Positions 9,985 to 20,100 of a DNA stretch of 64,000 nucleotides are shown in pieces (the first letter of the stretch is position 1; every line of letters starts with the position of its first letter). Source of the stretch: Heterotrichella gracilis (Eukaryota; Sar; Xanthophyceae; Tribonematales; Xanthonemataceae); NCBI GenBank assembly GCA_032358255.1, contig JAULBX010012210.1, positions 124,001 through 188,000 of the forward strand. The letters run 5' to 3'. The notes under the pieces are model-generated. The model did not search any database and was not told the DNA's origin. It was given only the letters and a program-made list of their open reading frames with translations. The translations under genes were made by a program, and so were the position numbers.

Positions 9985-11610
9985 ATGGCTCAACATGCCT
10001 CACTATTCACTGGCCAGCCACTGGAGTGCTTTGCAGTCGTGTTTGATCAGTTGCCTGCAGGGCAGCTGGCTGTATTGGCTTTATGCTGCAAGTCTTTCAG
10101 GCAACTAGTGCAGAGCATAACTATTAGACGGCACTCAGATATCTCTGGAGGGTTGGAACAGTACCCTATCAAGTGCTGCACTGAGCGGTAGGATGTTGCA
10201 CACTTGGAGATCCCAGAGTATTCCTTCCTGTGTTTGCTGACTTGGGTGGCTACCTTGTCTCAGGGATCAACAGCAATACCCACTGGGTGTGCAGTACATA
10301 AAAACACTGCTTCTACCAGAATCCATGCCTCGCCTAAGTAGCAGCGGATGTGACTGCAGGTAAGGGAACTGCCCCACATGCCAGCACCTGTTGACTTTAT
10401 CAACCCATGTTATCATGGTGGTAGTTGCCTATCACCTAGGATTTTCTCTCTGAATCACTTGGTGCCACAGTTCAAAAGGCAGGAGGTGCCGTGATGCTTG
10501 TAGCTGCAATATGATGTCCGGGCGTGCAAGCTTCAGTGACGACGGCAGGTTGATGGATGCAGGTGCGAACCAGGTGTTGATCCACATGGCACCAGCTATT
10601 TCATAGCGTGTAGGCTCACCCTTGTGGGTTATTGAAAGCGGGCATGGCAAACCCTAAACCCTAAACCTTGCTCCCAGGGCGCTGGGATTTGCCGATCAGG
10701 GAGTGTGGGCAATTTTGTAAATGCCCACCAGGCTGTGGAAACAGAGTCACCCAACAGGGCATTGGATTTGAGATACATCTTGCCAGAGGGCCAAAGGTAG
10801 GGCGTTTGCTTTCGTTTACAGGCTGTTGCCCGTCCTGAAAGCACATCCATTCCACGACACTCCAACACTCCCTGTCTTCAGGGTTGGGAGGCCAGGTGTA
10901 GAGAAGAAATCGAAGCAGGTTCTTATGTCTGTGAGTATGCTGGTGAGCTGGTGAACAATGCAGAATGCCAGAGGAGGCTAGAGACGTACGACTGCCAACC
11001 CCCACCTTGTGGACATGCGCTGCTGGTACGTTGTTTGGTTGTGGGTGTGGTAAGTGCCATGCTTTATGCATGTACTTTCTTGTACTAGCATCACAGCACA
11101 TCTAACACGGCGCCTTTATTTAGGGTGCATGCCTCTAACATTGTAGTGGTATTGATAGGTTGTGCGAGAAGTCCTCCCCTCCAGGACAGTCTCTGTCCGA
11201 TACAACGTTGATGCAACAGGCTTTGGGAACGTTGCGCGACACTTCAACCACAGGTACGGAGTGCACCAACAAGTATTGAACTCTTGAGGTTTACACTGTG
11301 AAAGTGTAAGCAACTCTTACTGTCTTGCAGTTGTGATGGGGGCAACCTGGAGATATGCATCGTAAGGTCTTCCTCAGAAGCTTTGCCCAGATTCTGCATG
11401 TTTGCCAAAAGAGTGATCAGCCCGGGAGAGGAGCTCACGTTTGCATATGGGTCCCCAAATCCACTGGCTTCCCTGCCTTCAAGCCACACACTCGACCACC
11501 AGCAGCTCCTCTCTGGCGAGAGCACCAACATCACAGCACGACTACCCAGGAGGCCTTGCCTCTGCGGAACAGCGTCATGTCTGGGCGCTATGCCGAGTGC
11601 CCCGTGCTAA
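9985..11610 (+). CDS. SUVR3: SUVR3-type SET-domain histone-lysine methyltransferase
   Basis: This is a predicted nuclear histone H3 lysine methyltransferase of the SU(VAR)3-9-related group, closest to land-plant SUVR3. Seven exons (9985-10187, 10264-10359, 10483-10562, 10678-10796, 10822-11025, 11159-11253, 11331-11610) give 358 aa. The N-terminus (LPAGQLAVLALCCKSFRQL) is F-box-like, as in Arabidopsis SUVR3. A Cys-rich pre-SET follows: GCDC, CRDACSC, ECGQFCKCPPGCGNRVTQ. The SET core shows GWEARCREEIEAGSYVCEYAGEL, then NVDATGFGNVARHFNHSCDGGNL (the NHSC cofactor motif, built across an intron) and EELTFAYG. The tail CLCGTASCLGAMP is a post-SET zinc motif with Cys in place. All expected SET residues appear present. 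Intron 3 carries a short telomere-like repeat. The family call is strong; the substrate lysine is not determined. Confidence 0.92.
10649..10667. repeat. Short plant-type telomere-like repeat (CCCTAAA)2 inside intron
   Basis: Two consecutive CCCTAAA units plus partial flanks (AAACCCTAAACCCTAAACC) lie just before the exon-4 acceptor of the SUVR3-like gene. TTTAGGG is the telomere unit of land plants and many trebouxiophytes. Two units may be chance or an old repair scar. Confidence 0.6.
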
Positions 11611-12008
11611 GGTATGCGTTGGTGGTATTGCTGTGAAAACAACAAATGTTGCTGTACCAGCTGACTGGTTAGGCGTTGAACGGCTTTGAGCTATCTGGTG
11701 GCGGGCACCATACTGCAGCCGCAGTTACCCACATATTCGTTGTCGCATACCTAGAGTCCTAATTGTCGTTTGTGAGCATCGTCAATACATCTAGTTGCGT
11801 GCCATAACATATCCTCGCATATCTGTCAACTGGGTTGCAGCAGTTGTAGACATCCACGCGACTTCTGAGCAGCATGGATGGTGAGAAGATGCATGCATGC
11901 ATTCTACCATGCATGCAACGTTCGCTCAGCCGCTTTTGATGCCAGATCACACTGTGATATCCTGCAACCTTGGTGTAGTTCACTCAAACTTCGCTTGTTG
12001 GTGCAGCT
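11611..12008. other. Spacer between SUVR3-like gene and small basic protein gene
   Basis: This is a tandem (same-strand) spacer of about 400 bp with no convincing exon apart from a possible non-coding leader of the next gene: an AG acceptor precedes its ATG at 12009, and an ATG with donor-like GGTGAG lies at 11875. It holds overlapping TGCATGCA runs at about 11889-11916. Confidence 0.35.
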
Positions 12009-12546
12009 ATGGATACGAGTGACTTTGGGCAGCAGCAGCGGGATGGCGGTGGTACCACCACAGCACCGAAACCGGAACCTGCACCCAGGTGGGCGTGTGT
12101 GGAAAGTGTCGGGAAGCTTACTTCTGCATACTTTGCATGCGTTGTACTTTATCAGTGTGGCCGTGAATCTCCCTCTGTGTCAGTCTCCGTAAAGGCAGAC
12201 ATGCTCTCCATTGTGACTAAATTGCACTGACCAGTGAATCTCCAACGCAGCAAACAAAAGCCTGGCAAACGAGGACAAAAGCTGGCAAACCAGAAGAAAC
12301 GGCAGCAGCACCGGCTTCAGAAGGTGAGGTGGCATGCGTCGTTTGTCTCAATTGCCCACCTTGCCTGGAGCAGCAGGTGTAACCCCTCATTGTTCAGCCT
12401 CACCCTGGGTTGCTGAGGCACTGTGTTGATTGGCACAGGCGCTGGCGGTTGCGGATAAGTTGGACGCAAAAGCAAACAAGAACTCATCCAAGACGCAAAA
12501 ACGAAAGGACAGCAAGTCCTTGTGGGCTAACGAGAAAAAGAAATAA
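12009..12546 (+). CDS. Small lysine-rich basic protein, function unknown
   Basis: Three exons (12009-12088, 12251-12323, 12439-12546) join in phase to 86 aa. The N-terminal third is Gly/Thr/Pro-rich (MDTSDFGQQQRDGGG...). The rest is strongly basic: KQKPGKRGQKLANQKKRQQH, then LDAKANKNSSKTQKRKDSKS and LWANEKKK at the end. I do not recognise the family. Such composition is typical of small nucleolar, ribosome-biogenesis or RNA-binding proteins, which is an inference from composition only. Exon borders are clean GT-AG (CAG/GTGGGC, AAG/GTGAGG). The next ORF on the same strand begins only 26 bp after this stop, without room for a normal 3' UTR plus promoter. Confidence 0.6.
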
Positions 12547-12572
12547 CCCCTTTCTCACCAGTGAGCTTGACA

Positions 12573-12782
12573 ATGGCAGGGAACTCCCTCCTGAACAGGT
12601 TGTTCGTTGTGCAGAACATCCCCTTGCCCTATGCAGTTGCAGGGGGTGGGGTGTTTGCAGCTATTTCTTTTATGAGCGCCACAAGTTCAATTCAGAGCAT
12701 CCCACGGAGTTGGGCAAGAATGAGACTGACAGGCAGGACAAGCACCAGCCAAACACTTGAAGCGTCCTCCACTATACCATGA
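12573..12782 (+). CDS. Small hydrophobic ORF, possibly second cistron; frame uncertain at G runs
   Basis: An ATG at 12573 opens a 69-aa frame (MAGNSLLNRLFVVQNIPLPYA...) whose first 33 residues contain one membrane-like stretch (IPLPYAVAGGGVFAAISF). After the G runs at 12642-12646 and 12648-12651 the current frame becomes Ser/Thr/Arg-rich and looks like out-of-frame sequence. A neighbouring frame reads YFFYERHKFNSEHPTELGKN and ends ETDRQDKHQPNT at 12760, which looks far more protein-like. A one-base length error or polymorphism in the G run is a simple explanation. The product would then be a roughly 62-aa single-span protein with a hydrophilic tail, similar in build to small mitochondrial inner-membrane proteins. 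No family is recognised. Confidence 0.4.
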   Translation: MAGNSLLNRLFVVQNIPLPYAVAGGGVFAAISFMSATSSIQSIPRSWARMRLTGRTSTSQTLEASSTIP

Positions 12783-14168
12783 CCCCGGGGATGTAAACTC
12801 GGTAGGCACGTTGATTTCTGCAAGGGTCAGCTTCACAAACACAACAACACAGTAGCTGGTGACACCGTAAGGCCACCTAGAATCATAGGCTATGACGGGT
12901 GCGTGTGGGAGCATTGGGAAACGGGGCAGGGGAAGTGCGTGCTGTGTTGTTAGGTAATTGTTGCTGCAGCAGCAACTACATGTGCCCCAGCTTGCTTTGT
13001 GTTGCTGGTTGATAGGGGGGCGCACTTGCGGCGTTGCACGTTGAGTGGCTAACAATAAGTATGTGAAGGTTGTCTACTTGGAGATTGTGAAGAGCAGCCT
13101 GTATATTAGATGGTTTATGCGTGCACATTACCGTTCTCATGAGTGTGTGCAGCAATTATACTGCCAGTTTTTGCTGCCAGCAGTTTGTATATGCTTTGAT
13201 GCTAAGCAACCCAAGTTGGGTACGGGTCGTGTGCACATTCTGAGAGGATGCACACACCCTTGATATGGAGTGAACCAGGGTCGATATGTTGCAATTATTC
13301 AAGACAGTGTTCATGCTGCCGGGTACATATACAGCAGTACCATGAAATACCTCTGTAACTCTGTGGGTGTTATTGTAACACGTGGATGCCACATGGCATG
13401 TATAGTCACAGTTTAGGACTGCGCTATTGGTGTTTGAATATGAATTATCATGATGATGTTGCCAAACAATAGTAGATCGTATCATCCACATTAGATTGTC
13501 TCATCCACATGGACCACCACCAAATGGAACGCGAGGAGGGTTGCTCATGCGCTTCAACGTGCCATGCGAGACGCCAGCTGTTATGGTGCCTCTTTACATG
13601 ACCCTTCTGGTACTCCAGACAACCAAGCTCAGAAGACACACAGCAAAGCAATAATTGTCCACTTCAGTGACTGCCTGTTTCTCAATGGCAGATCACTTTC
13701 CTCTCTTCACCCCTTTCCACAGCTACATGTGCACACTTTCCTCCCCGTTGCCTGCTATTAGTAATACAAAGTTGTGGCGAACGTTGAAGGGGGTTCGCAA
13801 TGACTGACTGTGATAGTATTTGTTCTGTTGCGCGACCTATCGATCCGTGCTACCCTCCATAGGTCAGATATACGGTGCTGTATTGAGGGTCTGCATCGTG
13901 GCGGCAACGTTATTTGGCGACCACCGAGTTCAACCCTGTGTCGTCACACTTCTGCAACTATCCCAAGCCAGTCCAGGCTAAGCAGAAGCTGTGCAGCAGA
14001 CAGCTAGAGCACTCAGATTTCTAGACATCAGTAACACTGGGCATGATAATGACAGCAATTGGTTCTAGGGCGAGTGATGGGCTGAATCCCGACGTGCCAT
14101 CAGCATGACAAATAGCTGTTTGCCTTGGACATAGCGACAAACTGTGCAGCCAAGCCAACAACGGCGCA
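12783..14168. other. Long spacer upstream of SKI3, no gene seen
   Basis: About 1.4 kb contains no exon I can support. Open frames here are short, carry no recognisable motif and have no matching splice partners. The SKI3 promoter is presumably in its right-hand part. Confidence 0.4.
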
Positions 14169-17100
14169 ATGTCCAAGGCTGCGTTGAAAACCAGCCTGAA
14201 GGCAGCCAAGGAGGCGATTGGGCAGGAGGATTATCGGGCGACGCTCCAGCATTGCAAAGCAGCCCTGAAGCTCGACAAGGAGTGCTATGAAGCCTATCTG
14301 TGCGTATCTGCTGCCCCGCCACACATGATGTAGCAACGTTGCTCGCCAAACTCGTAACGCTGCAGTTTGTCGACGCCCACATCCCATACCTACGCTTGGG
14401 AAGCTGCGGCTTCGCATGGCAGCTTCCCCGTGCATGCCCATATGCATGCATGCATCAGCGCATGCTCTGTTTTTAGCGGCTGGATAAGTGCCGCTTCTCC
14501 CTTCAGCGTCGAACCCTTTATTTTGTTACATGCTCTGATGTGTGCACCTCGATCCAATCGTGCAGGTTTATTGGCAAAGCTGCCTTCCACATGGGTGAGC
14601 ATACCCAGTCGGAGATTGCTTACACCAAAGCTGTGGAGACCAACCCAGAGCTTCCCTTTGCTTGGAAGGGCCTTGCAGAGCTCTATACGCATACCAATCA
14701 ACTTGCAAAAGTGGCTTCTACCTACGAGAAGCTGGTAAGCATGTGCACTTGTGTTGATTGGGGTGTTTGGACTAGCTTGTGGGCACTAAAACCTGCTGCT
14801 GCTGAAGCCCACTGTGGATGTCTGCTTGCAGCTGGAGATGACTTCCGATGTCACCAAGACAAAGGAGTACCTATTAGGCGCGGCGACAGCCTGTGGTGCT
14901 CTTGGCGACTGGTCCAAGCAGCGGAAGTACCTGGTTCAGTTTCTGCAGCATGAGCAGCAGAGAGGGCCTGGCCGTTTGCAGGCACTGTGTCTTTTGGCGG
15001 ATGTGCTGGTGAGGGATCATGGGGCTTGGAATACAGTGCACACCTTTTGCACACATTTCCTGCAAGGCTTTAGTGCAAGACCAGTGGACGGGCACTGTGG
15101 GTCGCACCACACAGGCGATTCCTCCTCCAACCCCCCCCACCAGACACTGGCTTCTATTTACAGCCCACTTTGCCCACAGCATGCCCTGCATGCTTGCACT
15201 TCCAGTGTAGTTCCTTTGGCCCTGATCAAGGTCCCTGTGCCAACTGTTCCCACCTGCCTGCTCCCTTCAGGTGAGGGAGGAGGAGACCGCCACCGAGGCC
15301 ACCCTCGAGGAAAACCTGGAGTCCAACAGCCCGCGCAGTGTGACCGCACTGCGCTCGGCCATCATCGCCAAGCGCGCCTGGAAGCACTTTGACCAGAACA
15401 GCCTGTACCAGCAGGTGCTTGACCAGATCGTGGATGCCACCCCACCCACCTCGAGGTACACGCGCTACCATGAGGAGCACCTGCGCCTGACGCTCTCACG
15501 CCTGCTGGATGCTGAGCCAAGGTGGGCGAGAGTTAGACACGCGCATTCGCAAGAAAGGCAGCAGAACACGTCGACTTTCTTGATACGCAATGGTGGTGCA
15601 GCACAAACTCTCGAGACTGGCACTGTATGGATGTGTGTTGAAGCTTGCTAGTGGAGTGGGGTCATGCTTGTAGTTCAGACCACCCATGCACTCTGGGAAA
15701 CCTGTGGTAAAGTTGAGCTGCGGGGTTGGAACACAGCAGGGTTTATAGGGATCACCACAATGAATGCATTTATGCCGGAAACATGCATTGATCAAGGGGT
15801 TTGCCCAAAAGCATTGCTTTGGTCTGTTGGCACATGACAGCCTGCTGCTAGACATGCTCGTCTGCGCATCCCACATCCCATGCCGCATCTCACTGCACCG
15901 CATTACAACAACAGCACATCTTAAGAAATTGCACTACCGCCAGCATTCATGCCCAATCCCAATTCCTCGGCAGGTCTTCGGAGCGAGCAGAGCGCCGTGC
16001 AGTTGCCCTGGATGAGTGCTGGCGCACCATGTCAGCGCCTGGGTGCGCCACCCCCATCCCCTTTGATGCGGCTGTGTGGCTGCTGGAGGAGCAGGAGGAG
16101 CTGCAGGGGGGGATGGCGATGGGGGGCCAGGTGCGGGGTGGAGATTGTGGGTGGGTGCAAGGAGTGATGATTGTGTGGGGGGGGATTAGCCCACGGCAGT
16201 TGGGGCATAAATACTGCACAAAAGCGGTTGGCAGCGTCATTGTAGGTTGGCGGGGATGGGCGCCAATGCCTCAGGTGATGCTTATTGCTCAAGTGCATGA
16301 GACTTGCTTTGCCATCTGACATTGGCACGTTGTTGTGTGGCCTCCAGGATTTCAACTGCGATTCGCCGATGGCTGGCGGAGTATGGCGCTCGCAGTCTGG
16401 CACTGAGCAGCGCATCAGTATGGGCCAGATGCAGGTGCTGGTGCACTTTGACCAGTACACGCGCCGCTTTGCCCACAAGTTCCCAGTGTCCCCAGCGGCC
16501 TGCGTTGCCCTGGGTCTGCTGCTGCGCCGCAAGCTGAGTGATGATGGCAGGATAAAGATCAATGCCAGCAAGCGGCGCCAGATCACAAAGGTAACAATGC
16601 ACAAAGTTGCACAAAAGTTATCAGACCAGGAGCGTACCGGTGCCACTGTGCTGGCTTATCCATGGCAGCATCTGCATGCATGCGGAGGGTGAGCTCCCAC
16701 GGGAAGCATTTTGATCTTTGCACAGAATCTGGATGGATACCACTGTTTATTTAATATGGCGGCAGTTGCTCCCATCATGCACCGGGTTGCAAAAATGATG
16801 TGAGGTCTGCCATGCTGGGTGAGCCAGGGGGGTAACTGTCACTGTGTTTCTGCTGAAATGGCTAACTACTAATTTTATGGATTAGAGTGACGTTTAACAC
16901 AATGGGTGGATGCATTTTACCTGGTCCAGGCATATAATGTAATAGCACCTGGACTTCTACTATACATGACTGAATTCGCTCCTCTCCCACTTGCCTGCAG
17001 CTGCTGCGCAACGCTATGGAGATCGGCGCAGTGAGCGGCACAGGCTGGAAGGCGCTGGCCGAGCTGCAGTACGAGAACCGCGAGTACGCTGCAGCGCTGG

Positions 17101-20100
17101 ACACGGCCCAGGAGGGGCTCAAGTGGCTGGTCATGCGGCGCCAGCTGGGCCACGAGTCGCTCACGCAGTGCGCCATGGCTCTGCGCCTGGTGCATGCTAA
17201 GGCGCTGCTGAGGCTGGGGAGGCTGGACGAGGCGGAGTTCCAGTTCAAAGTGCTGGGAGGTGCGGCCATGGCTGTGGGTGGAGGTGGTGGGGTGGTGCGC
17301 ATGGGTTGGTATAGGGGTGTGGGGATGATATGCCATGGGAATGGCTGCCTGTTATAGCTTGCTGTGCCCTGATGGCTTGACTATTGACCCATGTGTGGCA
17401 CAAGAGGGCTTCAGTAGCTGGCGCATGGCAGGGCACCTCATTGCAGTTTGCGCACGCCACTTTGATCTCCTGTCTTGCTGTCTTGCAACTGTGACATTTG
17501 CTCTGCTGACAAGATCCTGTGCCATGCAGGCTGGGTGACTGAGGGCTCTACAGCATTCGGCTCCCTCTCCGGGGCTGCACCCGTGTCCGTCCACCAGCAG
17601 GCGATGCGGGGGGTGGGCCGAGTGGCGATTGCTCGAGGGGAGCGAAATGCTGCGCGTGCACAGTATGAGAGGATCCTTGGCAAGGCTCTGATTGGCCGAG
17701 GGCCAGCAGAGCATTGGGCACATTCAGAATATGGGTGGCTGCTTTTTGAGGATGGGGAGGTGGAGGTACGCTGCCATTGAATTAGTGAGGGCTGTCCTTG
17801 GTTTGTATGGTGCATCAGTCATGTTGGTCGATCATGACTAGTGTTGTTGTGAGGCAGTTTGGCAACCACAATGATGCTCAGTGCCCTGTCTGCATGCTCA
17901 TGCCTCTGAAGCATGCAGCAGGGCGCAAGATGGTGCTGCCAATTAGTCAACATTGGTCTTGAGGTTTACAGGGGTACAAAGTTGCCTGTATGCGTGACCG
18001 TGTTTTGGGGTTTTTGTGCTGCAGTTGTCCAGAGAGCACCTTGAGAAGGCAGTGGAAGTTGGGCAGCAAGTGGGAAGTACATGCACCGACATGGAGCTGG
18101 CCGACCATCAGCTCAAATTGGGGAAGATCTACTGGACGCTGGGTGGTGCCTACCGCACCGATCGCCAGTACGCGCACGCGCAGTGGCTGGCGGCTGCGGC
18201 TGTTGAGGGCACTTGCCAGGCTGAGGCATTTGCGTGGCTGGGGGAGTACTACCGACTGGGTGCAGGGGATGAGCTGCGTGCCAGGAGGTGCTACCAGCGC
18301 GCCTTGGCCATCAGCCCTTTGGAAAGCCTGGCAGGTACACAGAGGCGCTACTAGCTTGTTTCACCTGTATATACAGGGCCCGGGCTGCCAATTCATGTGA
18401 CCTTGTGCCGCTGCAGCGCATGCCATTGCTGCCTCTAATAGATGCTGCGATAAGCTGTGATACGCATGCTGCATGCCCATCAGGGGCACAAGCATTAGCT
18501 GGAGCCTGTGTCTGGGCCAATTTTTTTGAGTGCGCTGACCCACACCGTTGCAGGTGAATCGCTGTGTACCCTCCTGCACGCCGCTGGTGAGGTTGACAAG
18601 GAGCGGGCGCTGTGCCTGGAGATCACCACCCGCGCCCCTCAGGCGCTGTGGGCCTGGAGGAGGCTGGGGTTCCTGCAGCTGCAGGCCAATGAGCCTGAGG
18701 CAGCAATCGCATCCCTGCAGGTTGCCCTCCGAGGCGACCCGTCGCATGCAGCCAGCTGGCAGTGCTTGGCAGCAGCGTACCAAAACCTGGGGCGACTGAC
18801 CGCAGCCCTCAAGGTACCAATTCCTGGCTGCTCTTTCTGTGGGATTTTGTTGCAGTTATTTGATCTACTTTGTTGTGTGGGCCAGAGAAATAGGCCAAAG
18901 AAATAGGCTTTGAAACTTGCTCAGCTTGATAGATTATAATTTCTTTTCAATAGTTGCTTTAGGGCTTTGTGTGGGGTTTTGGGTTGGCCCACACCTGTTA
19001 TTCAGATTTAAGGACAATAAGTTACGCATGTTTGGATATTTTGGACGTTTACCGCACGAACTCATTTCTAAATGCGTTACGTTTGGTGCTGTATATGGGA
19101 CAAATGGGGTAGGTAAGCCTAGGGCCAGGACTGACTTGAACTAGCAGGACCTCAGATTGTGCAACAAACGGTGTAACCAGGGCCAGGACTGACTGCTTGG
19201 CGCAGCATGTGCAAGGCTGATTTTTGATCTTCCTGTGTTACTGGAATCCATTGTAACTGAGTATGTATGTGCCACAACATCAGCTCAATGGACGCTTCGG
19301 CAGGTACTGTGAGAAAAGCATAGTAGGGTGCGGTGCGCTGTCCTGCCATTGCGTGGGGGCATTTGCACACCTAGGAGGTGCAGGACATAGCATTGCCATT
19401 TTTTATTGTTAACCTGGGGGCCGCATGTACCTCCCTCCTTGCAAGCCCGTTGATTATTCGCAGGCGTATGGACGGGTCATGGAGCTGCTTCCCGAGGGGC
19501 TGTTTGCCTTCACCCAGGCTGGCACCATATGCCTGGCCCTGGGTGATTGTCCACAGGCCTTGCTGCGCTTCAACCAGGCCCTGGAGCTCCAGCCCGACCA
19601 CCCGCCTGCCTTGCTGGGGTCTGCTGAAGCGCTGCTGGCCTCGGCTCACATGTACATGAACATGGGTGCATTTGGTAAGTGCTGGTGGAATGCTGTGTGT
19701 GTTGCATTTGTGTGAGGATCATCATGTGCATCTGGAAGCCTCTTTAATATGCATACCATAGTGGTATGCGGATGATCCATCGCCAGATTTACGTGCGCAC
19801 AGTACATCATTGCTTGCACTTCATGCATGTTTCCGCTCTGATCATGGCCAACCGTGCTCGAATATTCTGTGCAAGAAAATTGCAGTCACTTGATCATTAT
19901 TACGTGTTTGGTGTGCAGGTATGGCAGCCGATGAGCTTTCAAAAGCGGCTCAGTTTGCTGTGAAATGCACAGAGACCCATGGCAGCTTATCAGCAGCATG
20001 GAAGCTCCTGGGAGATATCCTGTCACAGCATCATGCTGTGACACCTCTGCCATCCACAGATGCTGATACACCTGGGCAGCGACAAGCAGTGTTGCCACCT

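Noticed and set aside
10649-10667. Chromosome end suggested by CCCTAAA units
   Set aside because: There are only two units and they lie inside an intact intron with coding exons on both sides.
12687-13055. Minus-strand open frame of 122 codons after the small-ORF pair
   Set aside because: It has no motif and no splice partner, and it partly overlaps the plus-strand small ORF. It remains only an open frame.
16032-16646. Minus-strand open frame of 204 codons
   Set aside because: It overlaps SKI3 exons 5-6 on the opposite strand and has low-complexity Pro/His/Leu composition.
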